A stretch of DNA of 64,000 bases, taken from Selaginella moellendorffii (taxonomy: Eukaryota > Streptophyta > Lycopodiopsida > Selaginellales > Selaginellaceae). Shown one piece after another: positions 44,443-56,003 of the stretch. The stretch covers positions 738,161 to 802,160 of the forward strand of contig NW_003314340.1 in the NCBI RefSeq assembly GCF_000143415.4, in the 5' to 3' direction. Within the stretch, counting starts at the first letter, position 1. Each line of letters opens with the position of its first letter. A program made the position numbers and the translations under genes. The notes beneath the pieces are model-generated. The model was not told where the DNA came from. It did not search any database and saw only the letters and a list, made by a program, of their open reading frames with translations.

Positions 44443-46584
44443 TCAGCGAGGCCTGATTCCTCTAGGTCCTCGTTTCGAGCCTCTTTTACCGGGTGGTAGG
44501 AAACCATAGTCGACTGCTAACTGGTCCTCCTCCTCTAGCGTGAGCTTCCTACCAGTCGAGTGGGATTGTTTCCCCATGTAATTCACCCAGTTCTCGGCCA
44601 TCGCATCTTTGTCGGGAATGTAGCCTGCTTAAGAAAACTCGCAACTTTTTCTATCTCGAGAAACTTAAACAGCGTACCTATCTTTGATACCCAGTTGTTT
44701 TCTTCCTGGAACAAGGAGCTGCCAAGCTTGATAGAGGATTTGCTGGCCATCACCAGACTGGAAACATCCGACCGCTCGTGCTCCTCCTTGTCATACAGTC
44801 GCTTCTCGATGACAACTCTAAAGTTTTCATCTCTTGTTCGCATCTGCAATCGACAAGGCTTCATGTTACACTTTGGAGGCAGAAAGAAAATTTAATTGGT
44901 TCTCTACCTCAACGACGGGTTGCTTTCCCTGTAGAAGATTGTCTACGCTCTTGTCCGACTGAGAAAAGCGAAAAACAGATGGATCCAGAGATCGAAAAAC
45001 ATATTGTTTGTACCTGGTGTGCTATCCAGTGGCTCCGCTCTCTCATCTCAATGAGTATTGAAAATGTCGGTGGAGCTTTCCTTTCGAGCACGGTTTTCTG
45101 CGTACCTCTTGCTCGTGCTTCGTCATCACCTAAAGTCACTGTTTGGATGCCACCAACCTGAAAGAAAAAAAGAAGAAAAAAAGCTCGTAAGGACGAACAA
45201 GAGCATCACGCAGAAGAAAAACTATAAATGCGATTTGATGTACCAAGTCAGAAAGCGTGGGATTCTTGATGATGTTCTCCAGTGTCTGCCCATGCGCAGT
45301 AGCAACCAGCATCACTCCTCTTTCGGCAATTGTCCGGCAGGCAAGAGCCTCTGCTTCCGTCCCAATCTCGTCCACGATCACAACTTGTGGCATATGGTTC
45401 TCTACGGCTTCCACCATAACTCTGTGCTGCATTGACGGATCTGGCACCTGCATTCTTCGTGCACCACCGATGGCCGGGTGTGGCACGTCTCCGTCACCAC
45501 CAATCTCATTGCTGGTGTCCACCACCACCTGATAGCATCCATCATAGCATTAGACCATTGTCACGGACTCTCCTGGCCTCTCTGAAATGGAAAAGCGCAA
45601 AAAAGAGGAAGAAAAGAAAGATGTCCTGGGTGTGTAAGCACCACTCTCTTGCGTAGATCATCAGCAAGGACCCGCGCAATCTCTCGGATAACAGTTGTTT
45701 TTCCAACACCGGGTCTGCAGAAACAAGTTTTGAGCGAGAGGCGAAGTTTCACGAGAGTTCTGACCTGCCAAGGAATAGAATGCTTTTTCCACAGTCGAGG
45801 AGGTCGCGAACCATGTCAACATGTCCAGTCACAGCTCTCCCAACACGGCACGTCAAGCCGATGATCACGCCTTTACGGTTGCGAATGGCTGATATTCTGT
45901 GGAGTGTTCCCTCGATTCCTGCTCGATTATCACTTCCAAACTCCCCCACTGCAGCCTCGGCTGCTTGGAGATCATCCCTCGTTATCTGCAATGCAAAAAA
46001 TGAAAAAAGAAGTATAGCAGAGTAGCTTAAGTCAAATGGATGGAAGCGAGTGGTTTACCTCATTGTCTCGTAAGTATTCTCCACCTCTGTGTTTTAGAAA
46101 ACGAGCCTCGGGACGACGTCCAAGATCCAAGACCACCTGTGATGTGATATACCATCGCTAGAAATTCTTAGCTACTATACCAACACACACAAACCTCCAA
46201 GAGATCCCCGCGCTTGGGATGCTTCAAGAGATTTTGACGAATGCCTTCGGGAAGGATCTGCAAACAAAGAAGAAGATATGAAGCATCTTTCATGGAAGCG
46301 TGGAATTCTTCTACCTCCAAAAGAACATCCAAATCGTCCTGGACGATGATCGCGCCATCCTCCATAACTCTTTGCTCCAATGGACCAGCTTCCAACTCAT
46401 CATCCTGCGAAGCCAGCGACTTCACAGCACGGAGAACTCTCCGCCGCCCTCGAAAGCTCCTCGGGAGAGACGTGACTTTGCACGAATCCAAAACTTTGGA
46501 TCCATTCCTCGCGAAAGCCGACCTCTCCGACGGAACGAATGAGCGCCGGAGCCCAGCGGAGGGGCAGCAAACGCCGTAATGCAT
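44443..46584 (-). CDS. SPD1 / Ycf45-like AAA-type ATPase, probably plastid
   Basis: Ten exons join in frame to 510 residues: 46584-46315, 46257-46195, 46136-46059, 45985-45765, 45714-45642, 45528-45244, 45157-45014, 44958-44908, 44843-44678, 44624-44443. The N-terminus is basic and Ser/Arg-rich like a transit peptide. The ATPase core has Walker [10 protein letters not shown] (about 210-218), [21 protein letters not shown], Walker [15 protein letters not shown] and [22 protein letters not shown]. The C-terminus ([20 protein letters not shown], then [12 protein letters not shown]) matches land-plant homologues. Family knowledge: Arabidopsis SEEDLING PLASTID DEVELOPMENT 1 (At3g10420) is needed for chloroplast biogenesis in seedlings; cyanobacteria and red-algal plastids carry Ycf45. 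All introns are short GT..AG. The gene looks intact. Confidence 0.93.
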
Positions 46585-47102
46585 TCTCGCAAGAACTCCA
46601 CCCGCCACTCCCTAGCTAAAAATCTGCAAGGATGGATGGATGGAGCATCCACCAGGAAATCTCTCCTAATCCCAATGCGGGCATCAAATACCTCGATTTG
46701 GAGGCGCTGGATCGATAGATCACTGTTCTATCACGAAATCGCAACCTCGCCCTTGCGCGAGGGCTCCTTCCCACGAAGATGAACTCCCGGACCTAAAGAA
46801 AGTCACAAACGTTGTCTCTTTCTACACGAATGCCCGGGAATATCCCACCACGGCATATCTCCAGAGATTCCATTCTCTTGTGTTATGTTAATGTTGGCCT
46901 GCAACCACGCGAGTAAATTCAACGATGGAGCTGGAGTGCAAATTCAACTTGGATCACATCACCACCAAGAAATTTACAACGCCCACCCGGGATAGAATTA
47001 AATTACCTCTCGCTCCATGCACACAATGCACCACTGGAGCTTTTGATGGAATAAGAAAGGGAAAAATGCGAGCTAGATTTTGATTCTAGCAGCAGCAGTG
47101 GC
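46585..47102. promoter_or_regulatory. Divergent intergenic region between SPD1-like and carbonic anhydrase genes
   Basis: 518 nt between two divergent start codons. Both promoters must share it. No clear TATA box or other gene seen. Confidence 0.5.
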
Positions 47103-48325
47103 ATGGGACTCGAATCGAGTGAATTTGGGTTTCTTTTGATTGTTCTGGCGATTGTTCTAGCTTCTTCACAGTCGGAAGAAGGTATGGATGATCCTGGAGA
47201 AGAAAAAATTTCCATGCCAAGTAGTTTAGTTCTTCCTCTTCAATCATCTTTCTTTCTTTATATTATTCTATCTTATTTAGTTCTTATTCTCAATTATTTC
47301 TACATTTTTTGTGTGTGGCAGGCTTTGGCTACCAAGACAATTCCCTGGGACCAGGGCAGTGGGGATGCCTCGCCACAAACTTTTCGACGTGTAGAACAGG
47401 GACCCAGCAGTCGCCCATTAACATAAAAACGCGAGATGCTATCGATGATTGCTCGCTTGGAAAGCTGAGATTCCATTTCTCCCACTCCGCAGGAACACTC
47501 ACCTCTCAGAAGTACCTCTACAGAGTAAAAACTCCTCTAAATTCTGATTGCTCGAGTCAACACTTTGATCTTGTTCTATTTTATTGATCTTGCAATTATT
47601 CGTGTAGATTGGGCTGGATGGTGATGCCGAGAACACTGTGATCATTGATGGCATGGAGTTTAGGCTGGTGCAATTCCACTTCCATCACCCAAGCGAGCAT
47701 TTCATTGATGGAAAAAAGTAAGCACAAAACTAGTCTGTTCCTCTTGGATTGAGAAATATCCTGGCAGGTTTGAGCTTGAAGCACACCTTGTTTATCGTGC
47801 CATAAACAACTCCTCGAGGATGGCTGTTGTTGCCCAGATGTATAAAAAAGGAGAAGAAAACAGTCTGCTTGCACAAGTAAGTGTCCATTGATCATGCATT
47901 TAGACATAATATTTATATGTATAGTACTTATATTTGAAAACAGGTTCTTGACATGAAGAACAATGTCCGAACTTTGCTAGACTTGAGGGAGTTCAATCTG
48001 GGACAAGAATATTTCAGATACATTGGGTCTCTTACAACACCTCCATGCACCCAAGGAGTAACCTGGACCATTTTGATCAAAGTATTAGTATACTTCACAC
48101 TTTTTTTCTTCTAAAGTTTCTATTATTTGGTTCAGAACAAGACTGCATCCAAGCAACAGATCAAAGATCTGAAACAGTGCCTTGGGGTAAGCTACTTTAT
48201 TTGTTTTACATCATGGTAATTCATGTTATAAATTGCAGGGAAGAAATGCAAGGCCATTGCAGAGAACTAATCGGCGAGAGGTTTACATGTACACTTTTTA
48301 CCAGAACTTCTTAGCGAAATACTAG
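47103..48325 (+). CDS. Alpha-type carbonic anhydrase, secreted or plastid-routed
   Basis: Seven exons join in frame to 258 residues: 47103-47181, 47322-47524, 47608-47717, 47768-47876, 47944-48081, 48136-48186, 48239-48325. A signal peptide ([16 protein letters not shown]) starts the protein. The zinc ligands are in [10 protein letters not shown] (His118, His120) and EAHLVY (His137). Other alpha-CA blocks are [25 protein letters not shown] and [11 protein letters not shown]. Family knowledge: reversible hydration of CO2; plant alpha-CAs enter the secretory pathway and some reach the thylakoid lumen. Length is usual (about 260-280). The gene looks intact. Confidence 0.95.
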
Positions 48326-48425
48326 ATTTTTTTAAATATAATTATAATAAAAATATAATTCATTGTTTCTATTATTCTACGATAGTTCTATAGATTCTTG
48401 AGATATTATTGACATGAGTGCAGTC

Positions 48426-49440
48426 TCAGGACTTAGCAAATTCTTTCAAAAACTTGCCGTCTTCGTATTCTTTATATCTTTCTCCATAGACGAAGCGCCG
48501 GTAGCAAACTCTGGAATGGCGACTCTTGTCCAGCAGCGAGCTCGCAGGGCCGATCTGGGCTTTCTCCGATGGCTCAAAGGTGATAGCACACGAGCAGCGT
48601 GGCTTGCACTTGTCCAAGATCACCCTATGAGTAGTAGCTCGGTAGATTCCATTGCTCATCACCTAGAAAAAGTTTAGAAGCTCTTGAAAGAAGCTGCATC
48701 TTAGCTCTAGATAGATTTACCTCCATGATCTCTCCGAAGCTCACGATGAAAGATCCAGGGAGTGGTTTCACTGTATGCCACTTGCCATCTCCTTCAAGGA
48801 GCACTTGCAAAGATGGGACTCCATCGGCAAAGAGGAGAACCAAAGTTCCAATATCTGTATGCTCTGGAATTCCATAAATCTCTTCTCTCTCTTCTTCCTT
48901 CTCGTTGTTTGGATAGCTGAAAGTGCAGAAGGTTTGCTTCAGTTCACCTTGGCACAAAGTGTCTCGCAGATAGAGTGGATCTAGATCCAAGGCCATGGAT
49001 AGCGCAACTATAAGTTTCTCGTAGACTTTGGTGGTGCAAACCCCCAGCTCTTCTACCAAATCCCTGAAACAGTGATAAGAAACGTATAAAACTCTCGGAA
49101 AAGAACTATACTTGTGAGAGTCTGGCCACTTCCGTGGATCTCTCCTCGAGAGCGGCCGCAAGAACAAGTAGAGATGCTCGCGTTTGATCTTTATCCCAAC
49201 GTTGGAAGGAGAAGGATTGAAGCCCTCTTTGCGGTAGCCGGAATCCGCCAAGAACTTGCTCTTGTAGTCGAGATCTTGCGCGAAGAACTCCTTTTGGTGA
49301 TCCAGCACCCTCTGGAGCAGCTCCACCGGGACGCCATGGTTCACTAGGCGAACGAAGCCAAACTTGTCGTGTGCTTTGCGGATCTGCGCCGCCACAATGG
49401 TAGTGGAGCTTGAGAGATCGATAGAAGGGAGCTCCAACAT
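48426..49440 (-). CDS. 2-oxoglutarate/Fe(II)-dependent dioxygenase (plant DOXC class)
   Basis: Three exons, 49440-49112, 49063-48721 and 48662-48426, give 302 residues. The N-terminal DIOX_N part starts MLELPSIDLSSS and contains HDKFGFVRLVNHGVP. The double-stranded beta-helix core has the iron ligands His178 and Asp180 (PEHTDIG) and His236 (THRVI), and the 2OG-binding pair Arg246-x-Ser248 (PRCSC). Family knowledge: these enzymes hydroxylate or desaturate small metabolites (gibberellins, flavonoids, auxin). The substrate cannot be read from sequence; the short length fits gibberellin-oxidase or DAO-like members. Its ATG is only 96 nt from that of the divergent KDPG-aldolase-like gene. Confidence 0.93.
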
Positions 49441-49536
49441 GGTGTCGATTGATCAATTATACAAAGAGATGGAGAGAAACTTTAAAACTCTTCCTTTTGC
49501 CAGAAGGGTATCTCTTTTGTTGATTAGGACAGCGCT
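49441..49536. promoter_or_regulatory. Very short bidirectional promoter region
   Basis: Only 96 nt separate the ATG of the dioxygenase (-, 49440) from the ATG of the aldolase-like gene (+, 49537). Leaders must be very short or the transcripts overlap at their 5' ends. A TATA-like AATTATACAAAG lies near 49455-49466. Confidence 0.55.
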
Positions 49537-50770
49537 ATGGCGATGTTTGTGGAGAGGAGCTGGAACGTTAACGCTTTCGGTGCTGGGATTGATCAAAGGC
49601 GTAGTGCTTGTGGAGCCCAAATTGCCTGGCCATCCCCAGATGACCATGGAAGCTGCTGCTCGATTCACAGGATACGGGAATCCAAGATTGTCGCTTGCCT
49701 CAGGGCTCACAGGTAGATATGTGCATTTGTCCCGATCATCTTTTCCCCTTTTTCTTTGGAAGCTCTCCTTTCCTGAAGTATGAAAACAAAACTTTGCAGC
49801 TCAAAGCTGGCACTAGATGCTGCTCGCGCTGCATTGGATGGAGGATTGGACGTGGTGAGTCCGATCAAAGCTTCTCTCTTTGAGTGATAGAACTTTCTTT
49901 GTTTTGCTCCTTTACAGCTCGAAGTAACTATGACTACTCCAGGAGCTAGCAAGGTGCTCTCTTTTCCCCAAAATTCATGTACAAACTCTAGAGCTTTCTT
50001 CTTACTGTAGGTGATCGCCACGCTGGTTCACGAGTATCCATCAGCACTTATAGGAGTAAGTCAAGTCTACTGGAAAAAAAAAAGTTAAAACTCTTTGTCT
50101 TTCAGGCTGGGACTGTTTTATCTCTCGATCAAGCTGAGGAGGCCAAGGCTAGCGGAGCAACGTTTCTCCTAAGTCCCATCACCGTGAAGGTGCTACTTTT
50201 ATGTTTTGGCTACAAGAATCAATCACTTTCAACTTAGAAACTCCAAACATAAAATCGCTCAGGAGCTCGTGGAAATCCACTCGGTCGGGCCTGTGTTGTT
50301 CGTCCCAGGAGCAATGACACCAACAGAAGTACGTTCTTCGATTTTTTTCTTTGAAAAACTGGATTTTTCTTTCATTTTTAACCAGGTGTATACTGCTCAT
50401 AGCTATGGAGCACACATTGTCAAGGTTCGTGTCGCAAAGAACTATTTGGTATAAACTTTTTCTTGTTTAGATTTATCCCACAGACCTCGCTGGTGGTGCC
50501 AAGTACGTGAGATCGCTGCGAAAGTTGCTAGCTCACATTCCTATGATCGCTTCTCAAGGAATCACACTTGGTAAGTAAAACTTTTCTCGTGAGATTCTTA
50601 CTTTTCTATCATTTGTAGAGATGATCCGGCCTTACTTGGATGCCGGAGCCTCGGCAGTGGTTCTCTCGGACGCAATCTTCGACTCAAGCTCACTGTCAAG
50701 CTCTTGTTTCGCGAAAATCACGCAGCAAGCCTCGGCAGCGGTGAAAGAAGCTGGAAAGAATGCGCGGTGA
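49537..50770 (+). CDS. KDPG/KHG aldolase-like protein (Entner-Doudoroff aldolase)
   Basis: Nine exons join in frame to 250 residues: 49537-49712, 49800-49854, 49918-49953, 50011-50055, 50106-50189, 50263-50328, 50386-50424, 50471-50570, 50619-50770. The start MAMFVERSW is chosen because its frame leads straight into RIRESKIVACLRA. The TIM-barrel shows GGLDVLEVTMTTPGA (Glu79), GAGTVLSLDQAEEAKASGATFLLSP, GPVLFVPGAMTPTE and IVKIYPTDLAGGAKYVRSL, with Lys167 as the expected Schiff-base lysine. Family knowledge: splits 2-keto-3-deoxy-6-phosphogluconate into pyruvate and glyceraldehyde-3-phosphate; plants have a homologue, often plastidial. Exons as short as 36-45 nt are notable. The residues before the barrel could be a weak transit peptide. 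Confidence 0.9.
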
Positions 50771-51118
50771 AAGATCTCGCGCAAAGAATCCTTGTCGGGA
50801 AAAAAATTCCATCAAAGAGCGAGCGCTTGCGAGAAGAACGTATCGCGAACTTCTGGAAAGAATTTCCGAGAAGCATCGAGCGCGCTTTCCATTCACAAGC
50901 AAACAAAGGCAAAAGGATGAAGAAAAGAAGGATAAAATAGAAAGTCTAGCCTAGCGGGTTTAAAGCCTTGGCTAGGGTTCTTCGAATTGACGATTCACTG
51001 AATGGTTCTTCCTCGTGAATGAATCCCTCCGGCGCCGGGATGTGTGGCGCTCCTCCATGTAAGAATCATCCTCCGCGGCGGCATTCCAATTGCGAGATTT
51101 CTCTCCTCGATCGCCGCC

Positions 51119-52330
51119 ATGGGCTACAGGAGCTGCCTATCGCTGCCGGTGGCGGTGGTGTTGATGCTGGTGGGATTTGTCTACTACACGGTGGTATTTC
51201 TAGTCCTAGATCCGTGGCTTGATCTGGCCACCGCGAATGGCCTCGCCAATGCCCTCGCCTTCACTGCTACCACTCTCATGGCGCTGGTTTCTTACGCTCT
51301 AGCGATTCTCAGGGATCCAGGGGAGATTCCTTCTTCATATTTGCCCGACGTGGAGGACTCCCAGCAAGCTCCTCTCCAAGAAGTGAAGCGCAAGGTAGAA
51401 TTTTTCTTTGTTCTTTGTTTCGCTAGTTACAATGCTAGCTCGCAGGGGGGAGATTTGCGCTACTGTCAAAAATGCAGAGTCTACAAGCCACCGCGAGCCC
51501 ACCATTGCCGAGTTTGCAAGCGTTGTGTTCTCCGGATGGTAAGTTTCTTTCCATCGTTTCCTTTCCTGGTTGTGATCGAGCTTCGATGTTCCAGGATCAC
51601 CATTGTTTGTGGATCAACAACTGCGTCGGTCACAACAATTACAAGTCCTTTTTCCTGTTCGTCCTCTACATCACCTCAGCATGCATCTACTCTCTGGTAT
51701 TCTCGCGTTTGATCTGTTTTCGTTCGAGTTTTCACGTTGTGGAAGGTTTAGGTGGTGCTTGGCTTTCACGCGGTTGACGAGTTTGAGAGAGCTCTAGAGG
51801 TCGTGGCAGTGGAGGATGACGCAGCGATCGTCCAGCCGGTCAAGGCATCTGTGGCTACTGCCTCTCTTCTAAAGGTGTGATTTTAGTTTCCACAGTGTTT
51901 GGTTTTCTCTCTAAACCATGTCTTTGTCCACAGATAATTTGCGGCATCGTTGTTATTCCCCTCTCCGTTGCACTATCGGGTCTCCTGGTCTGGCATATCT
52001 ACCTTTCCTTACATAACAGAACCACAATTGAGGTAAAAGAACTCTCAAGAACCAGTGTTCTCATTTGATTCTTTCATAGTACTACGAAGGGGTACGTGCA
52101 AAATGGTTAGCACACACCTCCGGACCTTATAGTCATCCATACGACCTTGGAGCTCTTTCAAACATTTTGGTAGTACGTATTTTCTTCATTCCTCTACTCG
52201 TGTCCAAAAGCAGCTCTACGTCCAGGTTTTGGGCCCCAAAGCGTCGTGCTGGTTTTGCCCGATGGCAGTAGGACACATTGGATCCGGCCTGCATTTCAAG
52301 ACCTCTGGAAATGCCGCGGGGAAGTTATAG
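51119..52330 (+). CDS. DHHC-type protein S-acyltransferase (PAT15/PAT16-like)
   Basis: Seven exons join in frame to 295 residues: 51119-51394, 51446-51538, 51595-51696, 51752-51874, 51934-52032, 52080-52169, 52226-52330. The protein has four membrane segments: two N-terminal (LSLPVAVVLMLVGFVYYTVVFLVL and ALAFTATTLMALVSYALAI) and two after the catalytic domain. The cysteine-rich domain reads CQKCRVYKPPRAHHCRVCKRCVLRM with DHHC at 124-127 and NNCVGHNNYKSF. TTxE is present as RTTIEYYE. Family knowledge: transfers palmitate to cysteines at Golgi or plasma membrane. Sequence order follows Arabidopsis PAT16. The last exon overlaps the antisense PPR gene. Confidence 0.95.
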
Positions 52331-53841
52331 GTACCGATTTTACACAGCCCGAGCAGTTTTACGTCCGTTGAGAAGATATGTGCAAGAAGAACGTAGCCAG
52401 CTCCATCGCCCGGGCTCAACTCAAGGATAGTTTCAGTGGCCCGCGCTCCGAGCTCAAGATCGCCGTGGCTCCGACAGGTACGAAGAATGGAAGTCAGCTC
52501 GAGAGCGTCTGGTGCAAAAGGCATACTGGAAACAAGATCGTGAGCGTCTTCCAAGTGGCCGGCACGACCGAGCATGTCCACGACGCACGTATAGTGGTGC
52601 TTGGAAGGCCGCGTTTTAAAATCCAAGCTCATCGAGACGAAGCAGCGCACTCCATCGTAAACCCTCCCGGCGTGGCCGCAAGCTAGCAGGGCCAGCACAA
52701 AGCACGTCTCGTCAGGTGTAGACGTGGTTTTGATCGAGTGGAACGTCTCTATAGCTCGGTGGAAGTAGCCGCTGTGAGCAAGGCCAGCGAGCATCACGCT
52801 CCAGGCAACCAGGTCTCGCTGCTCCATCCGCTCCAGGATCTTGGTGGCCCGATCGACGAAACCATTCTGGAAGTTCGCAGCCAGGAGAACAGTCCAGGAT
52901 ATCAAATCTCTCGCAGGCATTGCTCCAAAGAGGCGCAGTATCTCGCGAAAATTCTCAAAGTTGGCGGAGCCTGAGAGGATCGAGTTCCAGGCCTTCAAGT
53001 CGTGCTCCGGCATTGCCGAGAAGATTTGCTTGGCCTCTTCTAAATGCCCGTGCTGCGCGAACGAGGAAAGAATAGTGTTCCAGGAAACTATATTTCTCTC
53101 TGGCATGACTTCGAAGACTTGCCTTGCTTCTTCCAGAGAGCTTCCATTCAATATAACATTCCATGACACCAAATCCACGACTGGCATTGATTTGAAAAGA
53201 CTCTTCGCTTCCAAAGAATGGAAACGTTGGGTGTGAGCAGCGAGCATCACATTCCAGGAGACCAAGTTCCATTCGGGCATTCTCTCGAACAATCTCTTAG
53301 CTTTAAGAATATGCCCGCTTTGGGCATATGCTGATAACATAGCAGTCGTGGAAACCACGTCGGAGGTGGGCATTCTGTGAAACAAGAGCTCTGCCTCGTT
53401 GATTCTCCCCTCTTGCGAATACGCCGTCAGAACAACCGTCGATGTAACCACGCTCCATTCCGGCATGGAATTGTGAAGGGCGATAGCCTTGGCAGCATGC
53501 CCGTGACGGGCATATGCCGAAAGAATGGCATTCCAAGTTACCACGTTCCGGGCCGGAATCCTGTCAAAGAGTGACTCTGCTTTTCCCAGCTCGGCATTTC
53601 ACTCGAAGCAAGACAGAATGCAGTTCCACGTCTCGAGATTCCGGCAGGGTATCTCCTGGAAAAACTTCTCTGCCTCTTCCAGATGCCCGGTTTGGGCATA
53701 TGCCGAAAGCATCGCGTTCCAGGACACAGCGTCTCGTTCGGGCATGGTGTCGAACAGCCACTTTGCGCGCGTGACGTTTCCATTCTTTGCGTGAGAGACG
53801 AGCTGTGAAGTCCGGGAGAAGAGAGTGTCAGTGGTGAGCAT
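52216..53841 (-). pseudogene. PPR protein gene (PLS/E-like) with internal stop and run-off C-terminus
   Basis: ATG at 53841. About a dozen PPR motifs (MPERDAVSWNAMLSAYAQTGHLEEAEKFF type) follow. A TGA stop at 53599-53601 interrupts the reading frame, which otherwise continues in the same phase to 52216. The part below 53544 alone is 442 codons. After the final PPRs an E-type segment begins (ALELTSILRTCRSHGDLELG, ILELSPGDGAGYVLLAHIFS) and then turns into unrelated sequence that is antisense to the DHHC gene's last exon. Family knowledge: such proteins bind organelle RNA, often for C-to-U editing. The internal stop and lost C-terminal end suggest a pseudogene, or a protein translated from a downstream ATG. 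Confidence 0.85.
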
Positions 53842-54552
53842 TAGTTTCCCATACCTTCTTGCTTTCGATTGTGTGCTGAAATTCTTTCTTTCAGGTGTTC
53901 AGGATGATAGCAGCTTTTAGAAACCCAAGGTTCATATTCATTTGCGATTGGACGATCCCATCAGCCTTGCGATACGTCTGGAATCAGCAATTTTAACCAG
54001 CAATAAAACGAAGTTTTGGGAATAAGAAAGATTGTGCGCAAAAAGATATACATTTCCTACATCCATTTCTCGATCCTATTCCTGTCAAGATCGACAGAGA
54101 CCTCCTAAGCATCAGGCGGAAAAAGGACATCCCTGCTGCGTCTCGACTTTGTCTCTCCGCAAAGGCGCTTCGTTTACGCAAAGTTGATCTCATAAAGATG
54201 CCCAACATACTTTCTGTAAGCACGCCACATCGCTGTCTCTGGTGGCTTTTTTATATCGTAATCCTCTGGCCGCATATGCAAACAGCGATTTTACATGCCG
54301 TTCCAATCGATCAGATGGAATCTCTATCACATACCACATGCTTTAGCTTTTAATGGTCTGCCCGATTAAAGACGTGATCCGTTCCTTGCAGAAACCATTC
54401 CGCAAAAACCTTGGCGACTCACACAATCAGCACAAACTCGGTACGGAAAAAGAAATTACACGACACTTACCTCTCATCTTCTGTACCAAGCCGGCCATCT
54501 TCAAAGAAGAGGACAAGCTTTTCAGACACTAAATACCAGAGACTACAACTTA
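53842..54552. other. Intergenic region, no supported gene
   Basis: Upstream of the broken PPR gene. A short frame at 53993-54223 (-) has no family likeness. Confidence 0.4.
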
Positions 54553-54556
54553 CACG

Positions 54557-55570
54557 TCAAGTTGTGGTCGTAATAGATGCGGAGGTCGTAGAGCGCCCGA
54601 GCCAGATGCAAGCGTGTTGCATGCAAGTCCAGATGGCATGGTAGTGCGGCAGGATGGACAGGGGCGGCCTCTGCGCGACGAGTGATCGCAGCAGCTTGTT
54701 GTTTTGGATCCCTTCAAGCAGCACTACCAGGTCCTTGACCCGCAAAGGTGCAGACTCTTTTTCATCGGAAAACGTACGCAGGCGAGGCGGGTCGACCGGG
54801 TGTAGTGCAAGCTGCGAGTAAGCCCGTCTTACTCTATCTTGACTACCAACTTTGCCCGACAGCATGTTCCATCCCTGTGGAAGAGACTTATAAGATTTCA
54901 ACAAAGAAAACACGGCAAGAAGCTGACCAGCGTGTCCACTGGGAGAATTAAGAAAAAGTCGGCTTTCAGAAGTCTGGAGATTAAGCCAAGTAGCCTCGGC
55001 ACTGGTGCGATGCAGGCGCTCCCCATCGTCATCTGGGCAGACAAGGAGAAAGAGAATGCTTTGCGCCAGGAGATTGGCATTGGCTGTGCCTGGCTGCGCC
55101 CTGCAAGCAGTGGTCGATGAGAATAGTTAAGCAAAGCAATGCTCTTACATCTGAATTCTGTCTTCCGTGGTGGAAGACAATAATCCATAGCGATGTGGCA
55201 ACTCAGAACTCACTAGCAAAGGGAAACAAAAACGAAGGATATAACCTTAAGAAGTGGAAGAACTTTGTATAACAATCGTTGCAAAACTTTCGTTCATGGA
55301 TATGCGCTCGAAGTGCTCACTCACCTCCTCGTCTTGTTCAAGCGACGCAAGGCAAACAATTCCAGCTGATCCAGTCGAGAGCAGCTGCTGGCGAGCAAAA
55401 TCAACCATGCAATCCAGTTGCTCCCGCGCACCATCCCAAACCAGCGTCCCAGCACACGCGCTCCTCTCGGCGTCGGAGAGGCGCGTCATGTGGCACACTG
55501 CCAGCGTCTCGTCCATCTCGGCCGAGTCCCAGCTCCGCCGCAAGTGAGCCATACATGCAGCTTTGTGCAC
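54557..55570 (-). CDS. Unidentified coding stretch, probably two or more exons
   Basis: Two blocks on the minus strand look coding. Block 1 (55570-55247) reads AHLRRSWDSAEMDETLAVCHMTRLSDAERSACAG in part and ends at a stop. Block 2 (about 55110-54557) reads LAQSILFLLVCPDDDGERLH and later LRVKDLVVLLEGIQNNKLLRSL, ending at a stop at 54557. Composition is that of a soluble helical protein. I recognise no domain and could not join the blocks with confidence. It may be one degenerate gene or two. Confidence 0.3.
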
Positions 55571-56003
55571 GTCGCCCCCTTTTCATGCAGGTGGGACAAA
55601 CTCGAACACCGCCTGGAGCTTTTCAGCGCTCTTACATTGTGTGAGTGTGCTTCTTGGAGCTCAGCAGCGTCTCTGGAATGAGTTAAATGAAGCAAGACAA
55701 CTTTCAATACCATTGACTTTCATTTACTTGTTGACTTTTTATTGACTTGCACTGACTTTTTCCGCTCGTGAAAGCTTTCGCATCTCTTTTAGACATGGTA
55801 TCAAACTGCCACTTTGCGTGCTCGTCCTGGAGAAAAGAATGTAGGAGTTACCAGCAGCTCCACGAAACAGAGGTGCAGAGCCAAATTCCTGAATTACAAA
55901 TGAAAGAATCGGTATTTACACCGCTGCTCTTATTTAGCCAGAATTGCTTGTGCTTCCCTGGAAAGCCAAATGCAAGTGGAGCTTGATGGATGAGAGAGCA
56001 AAA

